Shown: in pieces, positions 1 through 5,701 of the stretch
Layout of the letters: every line of letters begins with the position of its first letter
How positions within the stretch are numbered: position 1 is the first letter of the stretch
DNA from: an uncultured Prosthecobacter sp.
Lineage (GTDB): Bacteria; Verrucomicrobiota; Verrucomicrobiia; Verrucomicrobiales; Verrucomicrobiaceae
DNA: 6,077 bases
Direction of reading: 5' to 3'
Assembly: GCA_947523045.1 (NCBI GenBank)
Contig: CANNUR010000185.1
Coordinates: 1 to 6,077, forward strand
Notes under the pieces: generated by a model
Told to the model about the DNA's origin: nothing
Database searches by the model: none
Seen by the model: only the letters and a program-made list of their open reading frames with translations
Position numbers and translations under genes: made by a program

Positions 1-2503
1 CCACCCGGAAGCCGATCGCCGGGCTGCGGCTGTCGGCCGACACCCCCTGGCGAACGGAGGACAGCAGTTCATCCGGGTTGGCGCTGCGCCAACTGCCGCC
101 CCGCACGGTGCCGAGCACCGCCTTGCCGGAGGGCGCCTTGCGGCCGTTGTCGTAGTCAGTGTCCACCCACTCGGCGACGTTGCCGGCCAGGCCGAGGATG
201 CCGCGTTCGTTGGGCGGGAAGGCGCCGACGGGCGAGAGCTGGGGGAAATTGTCCTCGTAGCCGGGGATGACATTCTCCAGGTTGCTGCGTCGGGCGGCAT
301 TCATGTCGGCCAGGTTGTCGGTCTTCGGCGGCGGCGGCCAGTCGAAGCCCCAGGGGTAGATGCCGCGGATGCGACCGTTGCGCTCGGCCGGCGTGACACC
401 GCGCTCCAGCGGCAGGCCCACCGCCCGGCTCCACTCCTCGTCGGTCGGCAGCCGGTAACTGTCCTTGGCGCCGATCAGGCCGGAGTTGCGCTCGCGCTCG
501 GTCAGCCAGGCGCAGAAGGCGCGCGCCTCCTCGCGGTCGATGCTGACCACCGGGTGGGTGGCCCCGCGCCCCTCGGCATCGACATTGCCCGGCCGGCGCC
601 GGTTGGCCGCCTTGGCAAACTCCAGATAGTCGCGCCGGCGCGTCTCGGTGGCGGCGATCATCGTCGATTCCCCCAGCGGCACGAAGCGCATGCCGAGGCT
701 GTTCGCCTTCCACTCGCGACCGAAGGTGACCGCCTGGCGGGTCTGCATGTCGGCAAACAGCTCGAGCAGTTCGCCGGAACGCACCTCGCCCTCGAGGATG
801 ATGTCGGAGAACCCCTCCTCGCGCAGGTCATATTCGACCGGCCCGCTGCGCACACGCGGCAGTTCGAGCGGCGTGTAGCCGAGGAACTGCTCGTGCTGGA
901 AGACCCGCACCTTCTCCGGGCTGGTGCGCACAACGACGCTGCCGTAGGTCTGGCGCTCGACGCGCAAATGAAAGGCCTGCCAGTCGCGCCCTTCCTCCGG
1001 GCCGGCCTCCGTGTCACGTTCATCCGGCAAGTCGTCGGTCGGCGCACCGCTCTCGACATAATAAAACGGTTCCACCTGGTATTGATGCTCCTGGCTGAGA
1101 CAGCCGGCGCGGCGATCCTCCTCGGTCATCCAGAAACGAAAGGCCTCGGCATCGCCGATCGGCACGACGATGAAGTAGGCCGACTCCTGTCCCGAGGCGG
1201 CACGCACGACACGGCCTTCGAAGGAGCGGCCAGTGCCCTCCAGGAAGCGCTTGAAGAACTTGATCTGCACCGGCTCGACGCTGGTGTGGCCGTTGAGGCT
1301 GGGCTTGAAGTCCATGCCGAGGCTGTTCGTCCAGCGCTCGCCCGGCTGCGGCAGACGGGTCGCCTCCAGCTTCAAATCAAAACGCGCCGGCTGCGAGCGG
1401 GTGGCGCTGTGCTCGATCTCCTGCAGCTTGTGGCCGGCCAGGCGCAGCTGGTAAATCACCGGCACGCCCTCCTCGGGGTGCAGCTCCAGCGGCGTCAGAC
1501 CCAGCCGCTTCTCGCCGGCTAACCCCTCCGCGCCGGCCGGCTCGCTGTCGATCGTCAGCAGCGGCGTCGCCTTCTGCACCGCCACCAGCGCGCCCCCGTC
1601 CTTGAGCGCCAGCCACATGCCAAACCCCACCGCCAGCGTCAGGGCCAGCGTCGCCACCGCCGCCCACTGCCACACCGCCCGCCGCGAGGGCAGCGGCTGA
1701 CCGCGCAGGTCGAGCGCCATCTCGTGCGCACTCGAGTAGCGATCCTTGGCGCGCGGCGCACAGGCCTGGCAGATCACCCGATGCAGCCGCTTCCAATCCT
1801 CCAGCTGGTCGCCCGTCTCCGTGCACGACGGGATGTCCGGGAAATCCAGCCGGTCCTTGCCCGTGCTCGCCTCGTAAAGCACCATGCCGAGCGAAAAGAT
1901 GTCGGACTCCGGCGAGCCGGGGCCTTCCGGGGCGACAAAGCCCTCCGTGCCGACGAAGGTGCGCTGGCCCATGAGGGCGACCAGGCCGATGTCGGCCAGC
2001 CGGCACTGGCCGTCGATGAAGATCAGGTTCGACGGCTTGACGTCGCGGTGGATGAGCTTGTTCTGGTGCAGGTAGTGCAGGCCGTCGGCGACGTTGGCGC
2101 CGAGCTTCAGGCAGTCGGAGGCGCGGATGCGCTTCTGCCGGCGCATCTGCAGGCCGAGGATGTGCGGCTGGTAGCTGTCGGCCTGGATGTCGCGACCGCG
2201 CTCCAGGTCGTCGGCCAGCTCCATGACGTAATAATAAAAGCCCTGCTCATCGCTGCGCCCGACCTGCAGGATCGGCACCAGGCCGGGGTGCTTGCGCGAC
2301 ACCGGCTCGTAGTACTTGATCGCCTCAAACTCGCGCTCGAAGGCATCGGCATGGTCGTAGTCCTCGCGCCAGACCACCTTCACCGCGCGCAGGACGCCGG
2401 TGACGCTGCGCGCCATCCAGACCTCGCCATAAGCGCCGCGCCCGATCATGCGCAGGGTCTCGTGATCGCGGATTTCCGGCGGCGTGCGTGGAGGAACGGA
2501 CAT
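1..2503 (-). CDS. Membrane-anchored Ser/Thr protein kinase with PEGA and FGE/SUMF1-like domains (3' end beyond window)
   Basis: The frame is open from ATG 2503 to the left edge, giving 834 codons. The N-terminal part is a Hanks-type kinase: glycine loop GRGAYGEV (21-28), ATP lysine K42, catalytic loop HRDVKPSN (152-159; D154, K156, N159), DIG (171-173) in place of DFG, APE (191-193) and D201 of subdomain IX. One hydrophobic helix follows at about 278-300, so the kinase should be cytoplasmic and the rest extracytoplasmic. Then come PEGA 1 (about 314-380, G-x-TPLEL), a half FGE-like module (about 391-480, starting NSLGM), PEGA 2 (about 520-587, again G-x-TPLEL) and a full FGE/SUMF1 C-lectin-like domain (about 600-834, with NSLGM, YRLPTDEEW, YPWG, GNVAEWV, RGGSW, GFRV). 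The final RGGSW...GFR segment has no cysteine, so it is not expected to be a formylglycine-generating oxidase; a sensing or binding role is inferred. GFRV normally lies near the end of this domain, so few residues are missing. No clear Shine-Dalgarno precedes the ATG. The gene is divergent from the NYN gene. Substrates are unknown. Confidence 0.93.
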   Translation of the reverse strand, partial: MSVPPRTPPEIRDHETLRMIGRGAYGEVWMARSVTGVLRAVKVVWREDYDHADAFEREFEAIKYYEPVSRKHPGLVPILQVGRSDEQGFYYYVMELADDLERGRDIQADSYQPHILGLQMRRQKRIRASDCLKLGANVADGLHYLHQNKLIHRDVKPSNLIFIDGQCRLADIGLVALMGQRTFVGTEGFVAPEGPGSPESDIFSLGMVLYEASTGKDRLDFPDIPSCTETGDQLEDWKRLHRVICQACAPRAKDRYSSAHEMALDLRGQPLPSRRAVWQWAAVATLALTLAVGFGMWLALKDGGALVAVQKATPLLTIDSEPAGAEGLAGEKRLGLTPLELHPEEGVPVIYQLRLAGHKLQEIEHSATRSQPARFDLKLEATRLPQPGERWTNSLGMDFKPSLNGHTSVEPVQIKFFKRFLEGTGRSFEGRVVRAASGQESAYFIVVPIGDAEAFRFWMTEEDRRAGCLSQEHQYQVEPFYYVESGAPTDDLPDERDTEAGPEEGRDWQAFHLRVERQTYGSVVVRTSPEKVRVFQHEQFLGYTPLELPRVRSGPVEYDLREEGFSDIILEGEVRSGELLELFADMQTRQAVTFGREWKANSLGMRFVPLGESTMIAATETRRRDYLEFAKAANRRRPGNVDAEGRGATHPVVSIDREEARAFCAWLTERERNSGLIGAKDSYRLPTDEEWSRAVGLPLERGVTPAERNGRIRGIYPWGFDWPPPPKTDNLADMNAARRSNLENVIPGYEDNFPQLSPVGAFPPNERGILGLAGNVAEWVDTDYDNGRKAPSGKAVLGTVRGGSWRSANPDELLSSVRQGVSADSRSPAIGFRV

Positions 2504-2548
2504 GGAGGAGGGGATTTCCAGCCGCCACCCAGGCGGGGCCGGAAAAAA

Positions 2549-2577
2549 AGTATCTGACAAGACGGTGCAACCTTCAA
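2549..2577 (-). promoter_or_regulatory. Candidate sigma70-type promoter of the kinase gene
   Basis: Read on the minus strand, TTGAAG (2577-2572) and GATACT (2554-2549) are separated by exactly 17 bases, each matching 4 of 6 consensus positions. Transcription would start near 2542, inside a T-rich run, leaving a leader of about 40 bases before the kinase ATG at 2503. That leader holds a small hairpin (CCGCC 2522-2526 paired with GGCGG 2532-2536). Spacing and location support the call; the score is only moderate and no transcript data are available. Confidence 0.4.
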
Positions 2578-2610
2578 GACAGGAATCGGTTCCGGGGGGC
2601 TGGGGGATTT

Positions 2611-2700
2611 CCCTGTAGGCGCACCTCGCCAGAGTGCGGGATCGGCCGCGCTGGACAGCGTTCTTCCCAAGCCCGCGTTCTGGCGAACGACGCCTACGGG
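2611..2700. repeat. 90-base imperfect foldback element (REP/BIME-like)
   Basis: The left arm 2611-2640 and right arm 2672-2700 are inverted copies that match at about 23 of 29 positions. The paired blocks are GTAGGCG with CGCCTAC, TCGCCAGA with TCTGGCGA, and GCGGG with CCCGC. The 31-base centre contains a further small stem (CGCT, GGAC, AGCG, 2649-2660). The element fills most of the intergenic region between the divergent kinase and NYN genes and lacks a T-tract, so it does not look like a simple terminator. Dispersed palindromic repeats of this size are common in high-GC genomes. Whether this one is repeated elsewhere cannot be seen here. Confidence 0.6.
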
Positions 2701-2736
2701 CTCTGGCGCCTCCGCGAATCCCGTGCACTGTCCTGC

Positions 2737-3168
2737 ATGGGCAGCCCCTTGACCTACCTGCTGGTGGATGGCCACAACGTCATGCATGCCTGGCCGGAGC
2801 TCAAACAGCTCCAGCGCCAGGCTTCGCGCCGTCACCAGGCGCGCCAGCAGCTGCTCCAGCGCCTGCGCCACCTCCAGGACATGACCGGCACCCGCGTGGT
2901 CGTCGTTTTCGACGGCACCCAGTCCCAGGGCAGCGAGGAACGTGAGCCGGAGGGCCTGCAGATCTTTTACGCGGCCGCCGGCGCCACCGCCGACCGCCTC
3001 ATCGAGCGCCTGGCGGCGAAGTACGCTCCCCTGCACCGCCTGCGGGTCGCCTCGGCCGACGGCCTGGTGCGCGAGACCGTGCTCGCCTGCGGGGCCGACT
3101 GGCTCAGCCCCGAGACCCTGCGACTCGAGTGCGAAGCCGCCGAGTCCACCATGCGCGACCGCCTGTAG
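2737..3168 (+). CDS. YacP/Rae1-like NYN-domain endoribonuclease
   Basis: This is a 143-residue protein with the NYN (PIN-like) fold signature of the YacP/Rae1 family. The visible pieces are LLVDGHNVMHAWPEL at 8-22 (D11, N14), VVVVFDG at 54-60 (D59), the GATADRLIERL helix at 82-92 (D86), and VASADGLVRETVLACGADWLSP at about 104-125 (D108). The spaced acidic residues are those expected to bind the catalytic metal. Bacillus Rae1 cleaves mRNA in association with the ribosome; a comparable cytosolic RNA-decay role is inferred, but the target is unknown. The protein is a little shorter than Rae1 (about 170 residues). The ATG at 2737 was chosen because it starts eleven codons before the conserved aspartate. 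The frame stays open upstream to 2488, but that part would run through the foldback element and is low-complexity and arginine-rich. No clear Shine-Dalgarno is visible. It converges with the dehydratase gene 45 bases downstream. Confidence 0.85.
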   Translation: MGSPLTYLLVDGHNVMHAWPELKQLQRQASRRHQARQQLLQRLRHLQDMTGTRVVVVFDGTQSQGSEEREPEGLQIFYAAAGATADRLIERLAAKYAPLHRLRVASADGLVRETVLACGADWLSPETLRLECEAAESTMRDRL

Positions 3169-3171
3169 CCG

Positions 3172-3184
3172 GGGGCAGCGCCCC
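3172..3184. terminator. Short GC hairpin in the convergent spacer, possible bidirectional terminator
   Basis: GGGGC (3172-3176) pairs with GCCCC (3180-3184) around an AGC loop, starting three bases after the NYN stop codon and about 30 bases beyond the dehydratase stop. Its place between two convergent genes suits termination for either one. The stem is only five pairs and has no T-tract on either strand, so intrinsic termination would be weak. Confidence 0.3.
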
Positions 3185-3187
3185 GCC

Positions 3188-3214
3188 ATCTCCCATCTTC
3201 GATCTCCGATCTTC
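3188..3214. repeat. Two-copy 14-base tandem repeat
   Basis: The units ATCTCCCATCTTC (3188-3200) and ATCTCCGATCTTC (3202-3214) match at 12 of 13 positions and are separated by one G. A further partial copy (GATCTCCG, 3219-3226) lies just past the dehydratase stop codon, inside its coding sequence. The array fills the gap between the NYN and dehydratase genes. Its function is unknown. Confidence 0.6.
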
Positions 3215-3223
3215 TAGAAGATC
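3208..3223. repeat. Perfect 16-base palindrome covering the dehydratase stop codon
   Basis: GATCTTCTAGAAGATC is fully self-complementary. On the minus strand it encodes the last residues (E-I-F) and the TAG stop of the dehydratase, then continues into the spacer. It may be a by-product of the neighbouring tandem repeat, a protein-binding site, or part of a 3' end structure. Nothing in the sequence decides between these. Confidence 0.6.
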
Positions 3224-4938
3224 TCCGGCTCCGGCACGGCCGGACCGTACTGGAGGAAATCGAAGTCTGCGCCTTCATCGGCCTGGGTGACATGGTCGAC
3301 GAAGAGTTTGGCGTAGCCGCGGTGGTAGCGCGGCGGTGCCGGCTGCCACTCGGCGCGGCGACGCGCGAGTTCGTCGTCGCTGACGTGCAGGTGCAGGCGA
3401 CGGTTGACGACATCGAGCTCCACGAGGTCGCCGTTGCGCACCAGGGCCAGCGGTCCGCCCACCGCGCTCTCCGGGGCGACGTGTAGCACGCAGGCGCCGT
3501 AGCTCGTGCCCGACATGCGGCTGTCGGACAGGCGCACCATGTCGCGCACGCCCTGCAGGATGAGCTTCTTCGGGATCGGCAACTGTCCCCACTCCGGCAT
3601 GCCGGGTGCGCCGACCGGGCCGGCGTTGCGCAGGATGAGCACGGTGTCGGGCGTGACATCGAGGTCCATGTCCTCGATCGCCGCCTTCATCTCGGGGTAG
3701 CTGTCGAACACCAGGGCCGGGCCGGTGTGCTGGCAGAGCGCCGGCGTGGCGGCGGCATGCTTGATGACCGCGCCGTTCGGGCAGAGGTTGCCGCGCAAGA
3801 TCGCCGTGCCGCCGTCGGCCTGCAGCGGATTCGCCGGGGTGCGGATGACATCGGCATCGTGGATGTCGCAGCCGGCGACGTTTTCGCCGAGGCTCAAACC
3901 GGTGATCGTGCGCTCATCGAGATGCAGCAGGTCGCGCACGCCGTCGAGCAGGGCCTTGAGGCCGCCGGCATGATAAAACTCCTCCATCAGGTACTTGCCC
4001 GCCGGGCGCAGGTTGGCGAGCAGCGGCACGCGCCGGCTGATCTCGTCGAACTTCTCCAGCGGCAGGCGGATGCCGAGCCGGCCCGCCATGGCGATGAGGT
4101 GGACGATGGCGTTCGTGCTGCCGCCCAGGGCCATGTCGACCGCGATGGCGTTTTCAAACGAGCGCTCGGTGACCAGGGCCGAGGGCTTCAGGTCGAGCCA
4201 GGCGTTCTCCACGCACTGGCGACCCGCCGCCGCGGCGATGCGCAGGTGGGCGCTGTCGACGGCCGGGATCGAGGAGGCGCCGGGGATGCACAGGCCGAGG
4301 GTTTCGGCGAGCGCGGTCAGGGTCGAGGCCGTGCCCATGGTCATGCAGTGCCCCGGACTGCGGGCGATGCCGTCCTCGATCTCGCACCACTCCTCCCAGG
4401 ACAGCTTGCCGGCGCGTTTCTCGTCCCAGAACTTCCAGACATCGCTGCCGGACCCCAGCGTCTCGCCGCGCCAGTTGCCCTTGATCATCGGTCCGCAGGG
4501 CATGTAGATGACCGGGATGTCCATGCTGAAGGCGCCCATGAGCAGGCCGGGCGTCGACTTGTCGCAACCGCCGAGCAGCACCGCCGCATCGAGCGGGTTG
4601 CCGCGCAGCACTTCCTCGGTCTCCATCGCCAGCAGGTTGCGATGGAACATCGCCGTCGGCTTGGTGAGCTGCTCGCCCGCCGACAGCACCGGGATCTCCA
4701 TCGGATGCCCGCCCGCCTGCAGGATGCCGCGCCGCACGGCGTCGGCGGTCAGCTTCAGGTGCATGTGGCAGGAGTTCTGTTCCGACCAGGAATTGAGGAT
4801 GCCGATGATCGGCTTGCCGACGTAATCCTCCGCCCCCCAGCCCGCCTGCTTGGCGCGGGAACGATGGCCAAAGGAACGCAGTTCATCCCGGCCGTACCAG
4901 CGCCAGGAGCGGAGTTGTTCAGGGGTCTTGCGGGTCAT
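3214..4938 (-). CDS. IlvD/Edd-family sugar-acid dehydratase, probably L-arabinonate dehydratase-like
   Basis: This is a complete 574-residue protein of the IlvD/Edd family, which removes water from aldonic acids to give 2-keto-3-deoxy acids in non-phosphorylative sugar catabolism. The visible landmarks are GILNSWSEQNSCHMH (C57), SAGEQ (E89), LLGGCDKSTPG (C125, D126, K127), SPGHCMTMGTAST (C198), GGSTNA (272-277), RGNLCPNGAV (382-391) and SRMSGTSYG (473-481, S476). The three cysteines fit a [2Fe-2S] cluster; E89, D126 and a carbamylated K127 fit the Mg2+ site; S476 fits the catalytic serine. These positions are two lower than those I recall for Rhizobium L-arabinonate dehydratase (C59, C127, C200, K129; 579 residues). 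The N-terminal LRSWRWYG and the C-terminal NRRLHLHVSDDELARRRAEWQP also fit that subfamily. D-xylonate, L-fuconate or other aldonates remain possible. No aldolase, transporter or sugar dehydrogenase gene is next to it. No clear Shine-Dalgarno lies before ATG 4938. Confidence 0.93.
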   Translation of the reverse strand: MTRKTPEQLRSWRWYGRDELRSFGHRSRAKQAGWGAEDYVGKPIIGILNSWSEQNSCHMHLKLTADAVRRGILQAGGHPMEIPVLSAGEQLTKPTAMFHRNLLAMETEEVLRGNPLDAAVLLGGCDKSTPGLLMGAFSMDIPVIYMPCGPMIKGNWRGETLGSGSDVWKFWDEKRAGKLSWEEWCEIEDGIARSPGHCMTMGTASTLTALAETLGLCIPGASSIPAVDSAHLRIAAAAGRQCVENAWLDLKPSALVTERSFENAIAVDMALGGSTNAIVHLIAMAGRLGIRLPLEKFDEISRRVPLLANLRPAGKYLMEEFYHAGGLKALLDGVRDLLHLDERTITGLSLGENVAGCDIHDADVIRTPANPLQADGGTAILRGNLCPNGAVIKHAAATPALCQHTGPALVFDSYPEMKAAIEDMDLDVTPDTVLILRNAGPVGAPGMPEWGQLPIPKKLILQGVRDMVRLSDSRMSGTSYGACVLHVAPESAVGGPLALVRNGDLVELDVVNRRLHLHVSDDELARRRAEWQPAPPRYHRGYAKLFVDHVTQADEGADFDFLQYGPAVPEPEIF

Positions 4939-4947
4939 GCAGGTGAA

Positions 4948-4981
4948 CCCCGAGCAAAGAGCGGGGAATCCCCCCGGTCAA
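4948..4981 (-). promoter_or_regulatory. Possible promoter/operator and hairpin upstream of the dehydratase
   Basis: Read on the minus strand, TTGACC (4981-4976) is followed after 17 bases by TTTGCT (4958-4953). The second box matches the -10 consensus at only 3 of 6 positions, and transcription would begin just before the ATG, giving an almost leaderless message. The spacer holds the palindrome GGGGAATCCCC (4963-4973), which could be a repressor site. An alternative hairpin pairs CCCCG (4948-4952) with CGGGG (4962-4966). A substrate-responsive regulator would suit a sugar-acid gene, but none is encoded in view. Confidence 0.25.
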
Positions 4982-5020
4982 GCGTGGCCGAGGGGGAAGA
5001 CGGGGGTGGGGAACGTTCAA

Positions 5021-5046
5021 GCGCTGGCACCCGCTACCGGGAGCGC
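5021..5046. terminator. Bulged GC hairpin downstream of the zinc-ribbon gene
   Basis: GCGCT (5021-5025) pairs with AGCGC (5042-5046), and CCCG (5030-5033) with CGGG (5038-5041), leaving a CTAC loop and a four-base bulge (GGCA) on one side. It lies about 60 bases past the stop codon of the leftward zinc-ribbon gene, where the DNA changes from lower to higher GC. There is no T-tract. It could be a weak or Rho-assisted terminator, or a remnant of a palindromic element. Confidence 0.25.
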
Positions 5047-5105
5047 CGCTTCGCAACAGGGTTAAAGGTTGTAATCACGATCCACCACCGTCTTGTTCGG
5101 TTTGG

Positions 5106-5624
5106 TTAATCTGCCAACTTGGCTTTGAGCTGTTCAATCGGGTTCTCAGCTTCGTTCGCCACTTCATAACTCTTCTCGTGTGTCCCAAGCTCTTCGTTGG
5201 ATATGAGGAATTCCTCGACCCGTTCGGGATCAAAGTATCCCTCTGGCGAACATCCTGCCTCGATGAAGTCCAAGAGGCCGTGAATCGCTGCCTCGCACTT
5301 TGGAGCGTCGACATGTTTGAGACTGTGAAGAACGGCGAGAATCTCATCGACGTCAGTCTGGCCGAGGCCATCGAAATAGAGCAGGTGAGTGAACTGGGTA
5401 AGGATGGTGTAGGGATCGTCAAATGGCTCCTTTGAAAACTCCCGAACGATCCTCTTATCTCGTCTCAGTCTTTCGCGCTCTTCAGTGTAGGCCTTCGCGG
5501 TCTTCTCTTTTCGTTCGATACGGCCAGGATCCTTCCAACATGGCATGCAGCGGTTGTCGGTGGCGTTGGCCGTGGTCTGAAGGATATCAGCACCACAAAT
5601 TCTGCATGTCGTCTTCACTGCCAT
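5106..5624 (-). CDS. Hypothetical protein with N-terminal zinc ribbon
   Basis: This is a 172-residue protein that I do not recognise as a named family. It begins MAVKTTCRICGADIL and has two CxxC pairs (C7/C10 and C26/C29), a typical small zinc ribbon. A highly charged segment, probably helical, follows at 33-64 (GRIERKEKTAKAYTEERERL within it). The remainder is acidic and probably helical (about 67-172), with FDDPYTILTQFTHLLYFDGL and FIEAGCSPEGYFDPERVEEFL as its most distinctive parts. No signal peptide or membrane helix is seen, so it is probably cytosolic. ATG 5624 was chosen because it directly precedes the zinc ribbon. A GTG at 5705 in the same frame overlaps the upstream gene's stop, but the added 27 residues would be a translation of the attC-like site. 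GC content is clearly lower than in the genes to the left, which suggests acquisition. Confidence 0.75.
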   Translation of the reverse strand: MAVKTTCRICGADILQTTANATDNRCMPCWKDPGRIERKEKTAKAYTEERERLRRDKRIVREFSKEPFDDPYTILTQFTHLLYFDGLGQTDVDEILAVLHSLKHVDAPKCEAAIHGLLDFIEAGCSPEGYFDPERVEEFLISNEELGTHEKSYEVANEAENPIEQLKAKLAD

Positions 5625-5637
5625 TTTTTGATCAAAT

Positions 5638-5694
5638 GTTTGACATGCGGGGTGGCCAGCCGTCTGGATACCCCATGCGATGGCATGGTTAGGC
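5638..5694 (-). other. Candidate attC (integron cassette recombination) site
   Basis: On the minus strand this 57-base element opens with GCCTAAC (5694-5688), a perfect fit to the attC consensus RYYYAAC. It ends with GTCAAAC (5644-5638), one mismatch from GTTRRRY. Fifty-seven bases is the shortest usual attC length. The interior folds: CATGC with GCATG next to the core sites, then GGGGT with ACCCC, then CCAG with CTGG around an ACGG loop, with an eight-base bulge on one arm. It sits seven bases after one stop codon and 13 bases before the next ATG, as in a cassette array. Against it, the GTT of the second core is GTC and the two cores pair at only 4 of 7 positions. It may be a degenerate site or a related dispersed repeat. 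Confidence 0.4.
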
Positions 5695-5701
5695 GTCCGC
5701 T

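Noticed and set aside
1..300. FGE-like domain as a diversity-generating retroelement target
   Set aside because: No template repeat, reverse transcriptase or adenine-biased variation can be seen, and the window ends at the domain's last strand.
554..1522. Plus-strand open frame (322 codons) opposite the kinase gene
   Set aside because: It is antisense to the continuous kinase/PEGA/FGE frame and shows no recognisable domain; a GC-rich shadow.
2522..2548. Hairpin next to a run of A residues as an intrinsic terminator
   Set aside because: On the minus strand the T-run precedes the hairpin rather than following it, and on the plus strand the run is A, so neither strand has terminator polarity.
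1724..2557. Plus-strand open frame (277 codons) opposite the kinase domain
   Set aside because: It lies over conserved kinase motifs on the other strand and has a biased composition with no family features.
2488..2736. N-terminal extension of the NYN protein from an upstream GTG
   Set aside because: The extra 83 residues run through the foldback element and the kinase leader, are arginine- and glycine-rich, and precede a compact family start at 2737.
3727..5109. Long plus-strand open frame (460 codons) opposite the dehydratase
   Set aside because: It is antisense to a protein with all IlvD/Edd catalytic motifs; the product is low-complexity (A, R, G, H, D rich), as expected for a GC-rich shadow frame.
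5178..5435. Plus-strand 85-codon frame with fairly natural composition
   Set aside because: It is antisense to the zinc-ribbon gene, which has two CxxC pairs and a longer coherent frame; no start signal or domain supports the plus-strand reading.
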